64,000 nucleotides of DNA. It comes from Phytohabitans rumicis. GTDB taxonomy: Bacteria; Actinomycetota; Actinomycetes; Mycobacteriales; Micromonosporaceae. The DNA lies in contig NZ_BLPG01000002.1 in assembly GCF_011764445.1 (NCBI RefSeq), positions 248,001 through 312,000 of the forward strand, written 5' to 3'. Below the pieces are notes generated by a model. The model did not search any database. It was not told the DNA's origin and saw nothing but the letters and a program-made list of their open reading frames with translations. Both the position numbers and the translations under genes were made by a program. Of the stretch, positions 8,323 to 16,337 are shown one piece after another; positions within the stretch are counted from its first letter, which is position 1; every line of letters starts with the position of its first letter.

Positions 8323-9507
8323 TCAACGTTCGCGATCCATCCACGGCGGTATGCCGCGGTACGCCCGGCCGATCATCGTCACCCACTGGTGGACGGCGTC
8401 CTCGTTGGGCGCGAACGGACCCGGACGAAAGTGCGGCGAGTTCAGGCCGCGCTGCACCGACTCGCACGCCGCCCAGTCCTGCCGGTTGGTGCGATCCCAA
8501 AACTCCACCGCGTACGTCGCGTCGTGCACCGGCTCTGGCATGTACCAGGAACACTCCACCCACGTCACGCCCGGTGCCAACGGCTGGAGCTGGTGCGCCA
8601 TGACGTAGTCCGGGTGCAGCGACAGCAACAGGTTCGGCGACAACCCGACGTAGCCCACGCTGCGTCGGTCCACACCGGACAGAAACTGTCCGGCCGACCG
8701 CCCGGACAACGACATCGTCTCGACGCCGTCGCGCAGCGCCATCGTGCCACCCACCCAGGCACCGGGCAGGTCGTAGTTGTCGCCGCTGGTCGGCGGCGAC
8801 ACCTGGCACAACTCCGGATGGATGAGCGGGCAGTGGTAGCACTCGTGATAGTTCTCCACGATGACCTTCCAATTGGCCGCCACCTCGTACGTGTGCCGGG
8901 CGGCGAGCCGCAGCCGTTCCGGGGCGTACGGCTCGACCAGCTGGGCCAATCCGCCGACGTAGTCGGCCAGCGGGGCGGCGTCCCCGGTCGCGTTGACGAG
9001 CAGCCAGCCGTGCCAGTCACACGCTGGCAACGTGACCAGGCCGTGCGCCGCCGAATCGAAGCTGGCCACATCGCGGAAGCCGGGCGCGGCACGCAAGGCC
9101 CCGTCAAGTTGGTACGTCCACGCGTGGTACGGGCACACGACGCTCTGCCGGTCGGTCGTGGCGCCCTCGGGCAGCAACTCGTGACCGCGATGCCGGCAGG
9201 TATTCGCGAACGCGGCCACCGAGCCATCCCCGGACCGGGTCAGCAACACGGACACGTCCCCGACCAGGCGAGCCCGCTGCGCCGCCCCGTCCGCAAAGAT
9301 GTCCTCGACACGTCCGAGGCAGGCCCAGCCACCGGCGAACAGGTGGCGCCGCTCCCAGGCCAGAACCTCGGCACCGGTGTACGCCTCGGCCGGCAACATG
9401 GTGGCCTCCCCGAGCGGCCGCAGCGCCCGGTCCAAACCCGCCGCCGGCACCGGAGCCGGCGGCCACGACGGCGACGCCAACGCGCCGGCCATCCTCGTCG
9501 ACACCAT
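8323..9507 (-). CDS. Rieske non-heme iron oxygenase alpha subunit
   Basis: About 394 residues. The Rieske [2Fe-2S] ligands are CRHRGH (C104, H106) and CPYHAW (C125, H128); the mononuclear iron site lies in NWKVIVENYHECYHCPLIHPE near residues 215-235. The Glu in ENYHECYH and overall layout resemble choline/quaternary-amine monooxygenases (CMO, GbcA) more than naphthalene-type dioxygenases. Reaction: O2-dependent hydroxylation using electrons from a separate reductase, which is not encoded nearby. The start is uncertain: GTG 9522, ATG 9507 and ATG 9492 are in frame and none has a good ribosome site. It is convergent with the truncated regulator and stands alone, so the substrate cannot be inferred. 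Confidence 0.85.
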   Translation of the reverse strand: MVSTRMAGALASPSWPPAPVPAAGLDRALRPLGEATMLPAEAYTGAEVLAWERRHLFAGGWACLGRVEDIFADGAAQRARLVGDVSVLLTRSGDGSVAAFANTCRHRGHELLPEGATTDRQSVVCPYHAWTYQLDGALRAAPGFRDVASFDSAAHGLVTLPACDWHGWLLVNATGDAAPLADYVGGLAQLVEPYAPERLRLAARHTYEVAANWKVIVENYHECYHCPLIHPELCQVSPPTSGDNYDLPGAWVGGTMALRDGVETMSLSGRSAGQFLSGVDRRSVGYVGLSPNLLLSLHPDYVMAHQLQPLAPGVTWVECSWYMPEPVHDATYAVEFWDRTNRQDWAACESVQRGLNSPHFRPGPFAPNEDAVHQWVTMIGRAYRGIPPWMDRER

Positions 9508-9554
9508 TCCCCAATGTCTCACAGCTCGCCCGCGCGTCCGCCTTAAGGGATCCG

Positions 9555-9821
9555 TTAGGACGCCTGGCGGATGGGCATGTCGGCCAGCCAGACGTCGGCC
9601 AGGTCGCTGAGGGGGACGTCGAGGGCCTGGCTGAGGCAGACCACAGTGCCGAACGCCGGTGCGGGAAGGCGGCCCGCCTCGATCTTGCGCAGCGTCTCGG
9701 GGGAGATGCCGGCGGCCAGCGCCACCTCGACGAGGCTGCGGCCGACCCGCGCGGCCCGCAGGGCGGCTCCGAGGCGCTGGCCCGCGGCGATCTGTTCGGC
9801 GGTCAGTGGGTGGCGAACCAT
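9555..9821 (-). CDS. Small XRE-family regulator paired with map
   Basis: An 88-residue helix-turn-helix protein, essentially a single XRE/Cro-type domain: LGAALRAARVGRSLVEVALAAGISPETLRKIEAGRLPAPAF (about residues 16-56) and a short C-terminal helix. ATG 9821 gives MVRHPLTAEQ, the usual length for this family. It is divergent from the methionine aminopeptidase gene (GTG 9898). The 76-bp gap holds the palindrome GGTAT-AAAA-ATACC, so it most likely represses map and itself. Being only a DNA-binding domain, it has no obvious ligand site. Confidence 0.82.
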   Translation of the reverse strand: MVRHPLTAEQIAAGQRLGAALRAARVGRSLVEVALAAGISPETLRKIEAGRLPAPAFGTVVCLSQALDVPLSDLADVWLADMPIRQAS

Positions 9822-9861
9822 GCCAGCAGGATATCCCTGCGGAGCATCCCCCAACCGACGT

Positions 9862-9875
9862 GGTATAAAAATACC
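9862..9875. promoter_or_regulatory. Palindromic operator between XRE gene and map
   Basis: GGTATAAAAATACC has 5-bp arms GGTAT/ATACC around AAAA. It contains a TATAAA hexamer that can serve as the -10 of the map promoter, so a bound XRE dimer would occlude RNA polymerase. AT-rich sequence is conspicuous in this GC-rich background. The palindrome is seen; binding by the adjacent regulator is inferred. Confidence 0.6.
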
Positions 9876-9897
9876 GCAGACGGAGAGGGAGGCTGTC

Positions 9898-10749
9898 GTG
9901 ATCGAGCTCAAGTCCGCCGAGGAGATCGGCCGGATGGCGGTGACCGGCCAGTTCGTCGGCGAGCTACTCGCCGAGCTGAGCGGTGTCGCCGCGGTCGGCG
10001 TCAACCTGATGGACGTCGAACACCACGCCCGCCGCCGGATCAAGGAACGCGGCGCCGAATCCTGCTACTGGGACTACGCCCCTTCGTTCGGCCGCGGCCC
10101 GTTCCGCAACGTGCTGTGCCTGTCGGTCAACGACGCGGTGCTGCACGGCCTGCCACACGACTATGTTCTGCGGGACGGTGACCTGCTCAGCATCGACATG
10201 GCCGCCGGCATCGACGGCTGGGTCGCCGACTCCGCGCTGTCCTTCATCGTCGGCTCCCCCGACCCGGCCGACCTGAAGCTGATCGAGGCCACCGAGGTCG
10301 CCCTGGAGGCCGGCATCACCGCCGCCCAGCCCGGCGGCCGCCTCGGCGACATCTCCGCCGCGATCGGCGAGGTCGCCCACTCCTACGGCTACCGCGTCAA
10401 CGCCGAGTTCGGCGGCCACGGCATCGGCCGCACCATGCACGAGGCCCCACACGTCTCCAACAACGGCCGCGCCCACCGCGGCATGAAACTCGACCCCGGC
10501 CTCACCATCGCCATCGAGCCCTGGTTCTGCCGCACCACCGACAAGATCAAGTACGACAGCGACGGCTGGACGATCCGCTCCGCCGACGGCTCCCGCACCG
10601 CCCACTCCGAACACACGGTCGCCGTCACCGCTTCCGGTCCCCAGGTCCTGACTCGCCGCCCGCCCTTTCGAGCGGGCTCACCCCCTTCCAGCGAGAAGCG
10701 TGCCTCGATCGTGTCCATCAACTCGCCGAACAGCTCAGACCATCGCTGA
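9898..10749 (+). CDS. map: Type I methionine aminopeptidase
   Basis: Removes the initiator methionine from nascent proteins using a dinuclear metal site. The metal-binding residues are visible: Asp in LLSIDMAAGIDGWVADSA (two Asp), His in GGHGIGRTMHEAP, and Glu in IAIEPWFC and HSEHTVAV. GTG 9898 is chosen because GGGAGG ends six bases upstream. The core enzyme ends near VLTRRP (about residue 255). The last roughly 28 residues (from PPFRAGS) are an unconserved tail reading into the 3' end of the convergent hydrolase, which may mean a lost stop or another frame error. Pairing with a dedicated XRE regulator suggests an accessory, conditionally expressed MAP rather than the housekeeping copy. Confidence 0.88.
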   Translation: MIELKSAEEIGRMAVTGQFVGELLAELSGVAAVGVNLMDVEHHARRRIKERGAESCYWDYAPSFGRGPFRNVLCLSVNDAVLHGLPHDYVLRDGDLLSIDMAAGIDGWVADSALSFIVGSPDPADLKLIEATEVALEAGITAAQPGGRLGDISAAIGEVAHSYGYRVNAEFGGHGIGRTMHEAPHVSNNGRAHRGMKLDPGLTIAIEPWFCRTTDKIKYDSDGWTIRSADGSRTAHSEHTVAVTASGPQVLTRRPPFRAGSPPSSEKRASIVSINSPNSSDHR

Positions 10750-11637
10750 CTCCCAGCCGCCGGCGCCGCCGAGGTGACCGTGCAGGAAGGTCGCGGCCGC
10801 ATCGGCGGCCTGCCCAACGTACGGCTCTACGTCGTAGAGATCGATGTGCCGCTTGGCGTCGAGCCAGCGAATCTCCTTCGGTCCTACCGCGTCGGCGTAG
10901 AGCGCCTCGGCGAGTTCCGGCGCGCAGTAGGCGTCGGTCCGGCCGTGCACGACCAGCAGCGGGGTGCCGGCGAGCAACGGCGCCGCGCCGAGCGCGTCGA
11001 AAGTCATGAGGGCATGCAGGGAGCCGTAGGTGACCCGGTTCTCCCAGTGTGCCGCTGCCGAGCGCTGCGTGCCGTAGTAGGCGAACGGCTCGTCGCCGCC
11101 CATCGCGGCGATCGCGCCGTCGGGGGCGACCGCCGGCACTTCGTCGTCGTAGCGCTCAAGGAAGGAGCCAAGCGCCTGGCGGTAGCCGTCGGGGTCGCCT
11201 GCGCTGAAGCGGACGGGACTGTTGTAGGCGCCCGCGATGCCGACGACCGCGCGGATTCTCGGGTCGGTAGCGGCCGCGCGGACCGCGTAGCCGCCGCCGA
11301 GACAGATCCCGACAGCCGCTACCCGGGCGGCGTCCACGGCCGGGTGCGCGGCGAGCAGGCTCACGGCCGCGCGAAGGTCGGCGAGCTTGCCCTGGCTGTC
11401 CTCGTGCGCACGGCGCCCACCGCTCTCGCCGAAGCCGCGGTGGTCGATGGCGAGTGTGGTCAGACCGCGCTCGTGCAACCGGGCGGCATAGGTGCCGACG
11501 ACCTGTTCCTTGACACCGGTGAACGGCCCGGTCAGCACGACGGCGGGCGCTCCGTCGGCGGCCACGGCGAGGTTGCCGACCAGTGTGACGCCGTCGGCGG
11601 TGAACGTGACGCGGTACTCGGACGTGCGGTCGGACAT
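10735..11637 (-). CDS. Alpha/beta hydrolase, dienelactone-hydrolase-like
   Basis: 300 residues from ATG 11637 (MSDRTSEYRVTF). The nucleophile elbow is GICLGGGYA (Cys in place of the usual Ser, as in dienelactone hydrolases); DHRGFGESGGR upstream supplies the oxyanion region, and the Asp and His are probably in VHGRTDAYC and AKRHIDLYD. The family includes cytoplasmic esterases and DLH-like enzymes acting on lactones or xenobiotic esters. It is divergent from an HxlR regulator at 11768, a common pairing for redox- or electrophile-inducible enzymes. Its stop overlaps the tail of map by 15 bp in convergent orientation. Confidence 0.82.
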   Translation of the reverse strand: MSDRTSEYRVTFTADGVTLVGNLAVAADGAPAVVLTGPFTGVKEQVVGTYAARLHERGLTTLAIDHRGFGESGGRRAHEDSQGKLADLRAAVSLLAAHPAVDAARVAAVGICLGGGYAVRAAATDPRIRAVVGIAGAYNSPVRFSAGDPDGYRQALGSFLERYDDEVPAVAPDGAIAAMGGDEPFAYYGTQRSAAAHWENRVTYGSLHALMTFDALGAAPLLAGTPLLVVHGRTDAYCAPELAEALYADAVGPKEIRWLDAKRHIDLYDVEPYVGQAADAAATFLHGHLGGAGGWESAMV

Positions 11638-11703
11638 GTCGGCGGTGTTCCTCTCAGCGTCTATCGTTGGCTCGACGCTAGGTCGCCCGGCGTTCGTCGC
11701 ACA

Positions 11704-11726
11704 GAAGGCACTTTGCGGTGCCCTTC
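11704..11726. promoter_or_regulatory. Inverted repeat in hydrolase/HxlR divergent region
   Basis: GAAGGCAC (11704-11711) and GTGCCCTTC (11718-11726) form an imperfect palindrome around TTTGCG; one arm has an extra C. It lies in the 130-bp gap between the divergent hydrolase and HxlR genes and is the best operator candidate there. Confidence 0.35.
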
Positions 11727-11767
11727 GACGAGCCCGGGCGGCGCTGTCCGATCCGCGGGGGGTGCGC

Positions 11768-12097
11768 ATGTCGCTGGTGGTTCCGGACGTACTCGAGGAG
11801 GGTTGCACGACACGGCAGGCGCTCGAACGACTCGCCTCGAAGTGGCGGGTCCTGCTCATCTACGCGCTACTGGCCGGTCCCCAACGCCACGCCGAGCTGC
11901 GTCGCCGGATCCAAGGGATCACTCAGAAGGTCCTGACCGAGACACTGCGCGACATGGAGCGTGACGGGTTGGTGCAGCGACGCGTGCTCAAGCAGACTCC
12001 GCCGCAGCACGTCGAGTACGCGTTGACCGCGCTCGGCAAGACGCTGCAGGAACCACTCGCCGCGATCTGCGCCTGGGCAACGGACCACACAGAGTAG
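11768..12097 (+). CDS. HxlR-family transcriptional regulator
   Basis: 109 residues, nearly all winged helix: the family pattern C-x7-L-x3-W is present as CTTRQALERLASKWRVLLIYALL, followed by RHAELRRRIQGITQKVLTETLRDMERDGLVQR and the wing HVEYALTALGK. The N-terminal Cys at about residue 12 is the conserved, potentially redox-sensing position. ATG 11768 is used; GTG 11762 is two codons upstream. Divergent orientation implies control of the DLH-like hydrolase. Confidence 0.88.
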   Translation: MSLVVPDVLEEGCTTRQALERLASKWRVLLIYALLAGPQRHAELRRRIQGITQKVLTETLRDMERDGLVQRRVLKQTPPQHVEYALTALGKTLQEPLAAICAWATDHTE

Positions 12098-12114
12098 ACC
12101 CCCGCCGGGGCGCG

Positions 12115-12621
12115 CTATGTGCTCGCGGTGCCCGCTTGTGCGCGGCTCCAGATGTCGTTGCAGTCGGCACAGACCGTCTCGGGTATCCAGCCGATCCGCA
12201 TCAGCCCAGCGAAGATCTTGCAGCCCACGCAGAACGCGAACACCGACTCCAGGGTGGCCGCCGCGATGACCAGGCCGAGGACCGCGTACGCGGCGCCCTC
12301 CTGCCCGAACCCGAGAGCCAGCACGGCCGCCGTCACGGTCAGCACCGCCCCGATGCCCTGGGCGAACCGCTTGGGCGGCCCAGCCACGAGCTTGGGCCGT
12401 GCCGGCAGCCGCGGCGTGATCACGCGGGTGACCAGTTGACCCAGCGGGCTCAGCGTCGGGCCGGTCAGCACCCGGGCGACGAAGCCGTACGCGATGACCG
12501 CCGTCAGCCAGGGCTGGTCGAGCACGATCGCGGCCGCGGACAGGATGACGACTCCTCCGGCGACGAGGCGCGCTGACACCTCGTTCACCGGGTTCGGGAA
12601 GCTGAACAGCGTTCCGGCCAC
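12115..12621 (-). CDS. DUF4395 integral membrane protein with C-terminal CxxC pairs
   Basis: 168 residues with about four hydrophobic segments (starting at RLVAGGVVILSAAAIVL). Near the C-terminus there are two Cys pairs, CVGC and CADC, in FAFCVGCKIF and ETVCADCNDIW. This combination is the DUF4395 signature. The cysteines could bind metal or form a thiol-redox pair at the membrane face; DUF4395 proteins often accompany thiosulfate/rhodanese-type genes, but none is adjacent here. Function unknown. Transcribed alone, convergent with the HxlR gene. Confidence 0.8.
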   Translation of the reverse strand: MAGTLFSFPNPVNEVSARLVAGGVVILSAAAIVLDQPWLTAVIAYGFVARVLTGPTLSPLGQLVTRVITPRLPARPKLVAGPPKRFAQGIGAVLTVTAAVLALGFGQEGAAYAVLGLVIAAATLESVFAFCVGCKIFAGLMRIGWIPETVCADCNDIWSRAQAGTAST

Positions 12622-12678
12622 GGCCGTCCCTCCTCCTCAATTGCCCCTACTACCCATTAAACCCATCGGCTCAATAGA

Positions 12679-13248
12679 CTACCAGGCGGGGGAGGTAGCG
12701 GTACGGCGTAGCCCATCGAGCATGAAGGTCAGCAGCCGCTCGGCCTGCTCGTCCGAGACGGTCTCCCGTACCCAGGCTGCCGCTGCTATCAGCGCGAAGA
12801 GGTCGGACGCGCTGGCGTCCGGCCGGATGGCCCCGGCCTCGCGCGCCCCCGCGACGAGCCGCTCCCCCGCGGCGGTCATCGCCTGGCACGCGCCGTAGAG
12901 CGGGGACGACTCGTCGTCGAAGGAGCTCATCAGCGAAGTGGCCAGCCCGCGAAACGCGGCGGTGTGGGCGGTGACGCTGCGGGCCCAGGCCGCCAGCGCT
13001 TCGTCGGCGGGCAGCTCGCCGAGCAGCTCGTCGGCCTTGGCCACCACCACGTCGTTGCGCTCCCGCAGCAGCGACTCGAGCAGCGCCTGCCGGGTCGGGA
13101 AGTGCGCGTAGAGCGTGCCGATCGCGACGCCCGCCCGGCGCGCGATGTCTTCCAGGGAGGCGTCGGTGCCGTACGTACGGAACGCCGATTCGGCCTCGGT
13201 CAGCAGCCGCTCGTAGTTGCGCCGCGCGTCCGCCCGCATCTTCCGCAT
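12679..13248 (-). CDS. TetR-family repressor of the divergent MFS efflux gene
   Basis: 189 residues from ATG 13248 (MRKMRADARRNYERL). The helix-turn-helix DIARRAGVAIGTLYAHFPTR spans about residues 34-53; the C-terminal domain (ending LLTFMLDGLRRTA) is the type with an SBD-like multidrug pocket. Divergent from an MFS exporter at 13336; two related palindromes fill the gap. Classic drug-inducible repressor/efflux arrangement; the ligand is unknown. Confidence 0.9.
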   Translation of the reverse strand: MRKMRADARRNYERLLTEAESAFRTYGTDASLEDIARRAGVAIGTLYAHFPTRQALLESLLRERNDVVVAKADELLGELPADEALAAWARSVTAHTAAFRGLATSLMSSFDDESSPLYGACQAMTAAGERLVAGAREAGAIRPDASASDLFALIAAAAWVRETVSDEQAERLLTFMLDGLRRTATSPAW

Positions 13249-13271
13249 GTCACATCCCCTCTTGCTAAGTC

Positions 13272-13308
13272 GAGGTAGCCTCACTATCTTTTCCTGAGGC
13301 AACCTCAG
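13272..13308. promoter_or_regulatory. Two related TetR operator palindromes
   Basis: GAGGTAGCCTC (13272-13282) and CTGAGGCAACCTCAG (13294-13308) share the core GAGG-N3-CCTC with centres 24 bp apart, about two helical turns. Both are between the divergent TetR and MFS genes, so two repressor dimers could bind the same DNA face and shut both promoters. Confidence 0.65.
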
Positions 13309-13335
13309 CTTATCGCATCGAAGGGGTACCACCCG

Positions 13336-14697
13336 ATGTCGCTCACCACCGCACCTCCCCACCAGAGCCAACGGCGCTCCGTCGCCGCATTGGCGATCAT
13401 CGCGGCCTGCCAGCTGATGGTGGTGCTGGACGGGACCGTCGTCTACGTGGCGCTTCCCAAGATCCAGGCCGACCTGGGCTTCTCCACCGCGAACCTGTCC
13501 TGGGTGGTCAACGCGTACACGCTGGCGTTCGGCGGGCTGCTCCTGCTGGGCGGCCGCGCCGGCGACATCCTCGGCCACCGGCGGATCTTCGTCGCCGGCA
13601 TCGCCCTCTTCGGCCTGGCCTCGCTGGCGGGCGGGCTGGCCACCGCGGAGTGGCTGCTGCTCGCGGCCCGCACGGCCCAGGGCGTCGGCGCCGCGCTGGC
13701 CGCCCCGACCGCACTGGCCCTGATCCCCGCCAACTTCGACGAAGGGCCGGCCCGCACCCGCGCGATCGGCGTCTACACGGCCGTCGCGGCGGCCGGCGGC
13801 GCGGTCGGGCTCATCCTCGGCGGCGTGCTCAGCGACTGGGCGTCCTGGCGGTGGGTGCTGTTCATCAACGTGCCGATCGCGCTCGCCGTCCTGCTCGCCG
13901 CCCCGGCGGCGATCAGGGAAACCCCGCGGCGCCCCGGCCACTTCGACCTCGCCGGCGCGCTGGCCTCCACCGGTGGCATGACCGCCCTGGTGTACGGCTT
14001 GATTCGCACCTCCGCGCCCGCGCTCGCCGCCGCCGGCGTACTCCTGATCGTTTTCCTCTTGCGCGAGGCCCGCGCCCGGCAGCCGATCCTGCCGCTGCGC
14101 CTGCTCGCCGACCGCACCCGAGCCGCCGGGTACGCCACGATGCTGGCGTTTCCGGCGGCGATGTTCGGGATGTTCTTCTTCCTGACGCAGTTCCTGCAGC
14201 AGACGCACGAGTACAGCGCACTGCGGACCGGCTTCGCATTCCTGCCGCTGACGCTCCTGGTGCTGGTCTCCTCGGCGCTGGCCGCCAAACTGATACCCCG
14301 CTTCGGCGCCAGCCCGCTCGCGGCGACCGGCGCGGCCGTGGTCACCGCCGGCATGCTCTGGGTCGCCCAGATCTCCCCGGACACCGACTACGCGACCGGC
14401 GTACTCGGTCCCGTGGTCCTCTTCGGCCTCGGGGCCGGCCTGCTCTTCGCGCCGCTGACCGGCGCGATCCTGTCCGGGGTCGAGCCGGCCGACTCCGGCG
14501 CCGCGGCCAGCCTCCTCAATGCGATGCAGCAGGTGGGCGGCGCCCTGGGCCTGGCCGTTCTGGTGACCGTGGCCGACACCGCCAGCACGCCCATCGACGG
14601 CATGTCCCGCGCGTTCTGGGTAGCGGCGGCCTTCACCGCGACGGCCGCGATTCTCGCGCTCATCGCCCGCCGAAGGCAGCCTCGTAACCCGCTATGA
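13336..14697 (+). CDS. MFS drug-efflux transporter, DHA2 (EmrB/QacA) type
   Basis: 453 residues with about 12-14 membrane segments. Motif A-like GGRAGDILGHRR follows the third segment; the N-terminal MVVLDGTVVYVALPKIQADLGF and LSWVVNAYTLAFG are typical of proton-driven DHA2 exporters. No periplasmic or fusion domains. It is controlled by the divergent TetR gene through the paired palindromes, implying inducible export of a toxic compound. Its stop overlaps the convergent STAS gene by six bases. Confidence 0.88.
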   Translation: MSLTTAPPHQSQRRSVAALAIIAACQLMVVLDGTVVYVALPKIQADLGFSTANLSWVVNAYTLAFGGLLLLGGRAGDILGHRRIFVAGIALFGLASLAGGLATAEWLLLAARTAQGVGAALAAPTALALIPANFDEGPARTRAIGVYTAVAAAGGAVGLILGGVLSDWASWRWVLFINVPIALAVLLAAPAAIRETPRRPGHFDLAGALASTGGMTALVYGLIRTSAPALAAAGVLLIVFLLREARARQPILPLRLLADRTRAAGYATMLAFPAAMFGMFFFLTQFLQQTHEYSALRTGFAFLPLTLLVLVSSALAAKLIPRFGASPLAATGAAVVTAGMLWVAQISPDTDYATGVLGPVVLFGLGAGLLFAPLTGAILSGVEPADSGAAASLLNAMQQVGGALGLAVLVTVADTASTPIDGMSRAFWVAAAFTATAAILALIARRRQPRNPL

Positions 14698-15099
14698 CCG
14701 TTTCGGGCCAGGGTCCGGTGGAACCACCAAGTGCGTGGAGTCCGCCTGGCACGCGGCCTCCACACTGTCGTACACGGACAGCCGGTGGAGCACCCCGACC
14801 ACGCCCAGCAGCCGCAGCAGGAAAGGTGTCGGGGCCGCCAACCGCAGATATCCGCCCGCCCCGGCGCAAGCAGCGCCGGCAACGGTGAACGTGGACAGCC
14901 CGACGGAGTCGCAAAAGCTCAACCCGGCCAGGTCGACCACGATACGGGTGGCATCACGGGCGAGCAGACCGTCGACGGCCGACCGCAACTGCGCCGCCGT
15001 ATCAAGGTCCAACTCACCACGCAGACTCACGACCATGACCTGGTCTGCGACAGCCTCGAGCGCAACGTCCAACAGCAGGCGTTCTGGCCGCCAATTCAC
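14692..15099 (-). CDS. STAS-domain anti-sigma factor antagonist
   Basis: 135 residues forming one STAS domain. The phospho-acceptor Ser lies in LAGLSFCDSVGLS, preceded by the strand RIVVDLAGLSF. Such proteins (SpoIIAA/RsbV/BldG type) switch partner: dephosphorylated they bind an anti-sigma kinase and free a sigma factor. No anti-sigma factor or sigma gene is adjacent, so this is an orphan antagonist. The start is GTG 15099. Confidence 0.85.
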   Translation of the reverse strand: MNWRPERLLLDVALEAVADQVMVVSLRGELDLDTAAQLRSAVDGLLARDATRIVVDLAGLSFCDSVGLSTFTVAGAACAGAGGYLRLAAPTPFLLRLLGVVGVLHRLSVYDSVEAACQADSTHLVVPPDPGPKRS

Positions 15100-15136
15100 C
15101 CGCTGAGTCTATGCGCGAATCGAGGATCAGGCGGCG

Positions 15137-15718
15137 GTGGTTGCGGCCTACGATTCGGCGGTGGGTTCCTCGCTGACTGTTCGCCCGGCTCGGGTGGAGG
15201 ACGTCGCGCAGATGGCACACGTGATTGTGCGGTGCTGGCAGGAGACGTATCGGGGAATCATGTCGGACGCGGTGCTCGACGACCCGGGCTTGCCCGCTGC
15301 TCGGGAGCGGTTTTGGACTGCCGCGTTGACCGACGAGCGCTATCGCGAGAACCGCGTGGCTGTCGCTGAGCGGGATGGCGAGCTGGTCGGGATCGCCATG
15401 TCAGGCCCGCCCTTGGACGCCGCGGCGACGTGGGCGAGGCAGCTGTATGTGCTCTATGTATACGCGGCCGATCACGGCACGGGTGCCGGGCCGGCGCTGC
15501 TGGAGGCGGTCGTCGATCCGCAGGAGTCGGCGGCGCTGTGGGTGGCCGACCCGAACCCTCGCGCGCAGGCGTTCTACCGCAAGCATGGCTTCGTCGCCGA
15601 CGGGACGGCCCAGGTCGAGGGCGGGGTACGGGAGATCCGCATGGTCCGCGGCACACCGGGCAGCATGAAACCAGGCTTTCAACGTCCCACGAATTGTGGA
15701 CGCCGCGACGCGGGCTGA
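15137..15718 (+). CDS. GNAT-family N-acetyltransferase
   Basis: 193 residues, acetyl-CoA-dependent. The acetyl-CoA loop is degenerate but recognisable in LYVLYVYAADHGTGAGPALLEAV (Q/R-x-x-G-x-G/A), followed by WVADPNPRAQAFYRKHGFVADG, the standard beta5-alpha4 signature. GTG 15137 has GAGG eleven bases upstream; GTG 15161 is the alternative and fits the fold better (VGSSLTVRPA). The last 20 residues are unconserved. The substrate is unknown. Confidence 0.82.
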   Translation: MVAAYDSAVGSSLTVRPARVEDVAQMAHVIVRCWQETYRGIMSDAVLDDPGLPAARERFWTAALTDERYRENRVAVAERDGELVGIAMSGPPLDAAATWARQLYVLYVYAADHGTGAGPALLEAVVDPQESAALWVADPNPRAQAFYRKHGFVADGTAQVEGGVREIRMVRGTPGSMKPGFQRPTNCGRRDAG

Positions 15719-15728
15719 TGATGACGTC

Positions 15729-16226
15729 ATGGCTACCACGACCGCTGCTCCTCCCCGGTTCCGGACCGTGTCGGCCGCCGGCACCATCGTGGCGCTGCTG
15801 TTGGTGCTCGCGTTCGGCAACTCCGTCTACCGCAACTGGGTGGATGACCACACCAGCGCCACCGATGCCGGCGGCTTCTTCCTGCGCCAGCTGGCCTGGC
15901 CCGGCTGGTCCTTCGACACCGACCAGTCACTACGCGACCTGATCGCCGCCGATCTCAAGGCGATCCTGGTGGTGGTGCTCACCGCCGTGTTCCTCGGCCT
16001 GCTGGCCGTCGCACCGGGATGGGGACTGCGGGGCATCCTCAGCGCGGTGGTCACCGGCTGGGCGGGCTTCATGTTCGCCGCCGCCATCGCCGGCCTGCTG
16101 GCCGCGTTTGTCGCCACGAACGCGACCGTCGTTTCCGCCTTCTCCCAGGCGGGCGGCGGCGCCGTCTACGGCCTCTTCGTCGGGTGGATTGTCGGCCTGG
16201 TGAGCCTCGCCTTCCGTAGTCGCTGA
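15729..16226 (+). CDS. Small integral membrane protein of unknown function
   Basis: 165 residues with four predicted membrane helices: about 17-33 (AAGTIVALLLVLAFG), 73-92 (ILVVVLTAVFLGLLAV), 100-128 (a long Ala-rich segment) and 140-162 (AVYGLFVGWIVGLVSLAF). Between helices 1 and 2 is a polar loop rich in Asp and Trp. No family recognised. Its stop codon is directly followed, in the same frame, by the tail of a gas vesicle gvpO gene, so it lies at the deletion edge of the old gas vesicle cluster and could itself have belonged to it. Confidence 0.6.
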   Translation: MATTTAAPPRFRTVSAAGTIVALLLVLAFGNSVYRNWVDDHTSATDAGGFFLRQLAWPGWSFDTDQSLRDLIAADLKAILVVVLTAVFLGLLAVAPGWGLRGILSAVVTGWAGFMFAAAIAGLLAAFVATNATVVSAFSQAGGGAVYGLFVGWIVGLVSLAFRSR

Positions 16227-16241
16227 CCGTCCTCGAGCATC

Positions 16242-16337
16242 CTCGCCACGTACGAGGTGGACGCCGACGGCGGCGGTAACGTCACGTCCTACCGGCGGGT
16301 TCGGCGCTATCTGCGATCCGAGGCGGGAGAGCTGTGA
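16242..16337 (+). pseudogene. gvpO: gvpO 3' fragment
   Basis: The 31 codons before TGA 16335-16337 read LATYEVDADGGGNVTSYRRVRRYLRSEAGEL (given in parts: LATYEVDADGG, then TSYRRVRRYLR). This matches the conserved C-terminus of gas vesicle protein GvpO. There is no start; the preceding in-frame codon block ends at the stop of the upstream membrane protein. Overlap of its TGA with GTG 16334 is the normal coupling to the next gvp gene. Confidence 0.75.
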
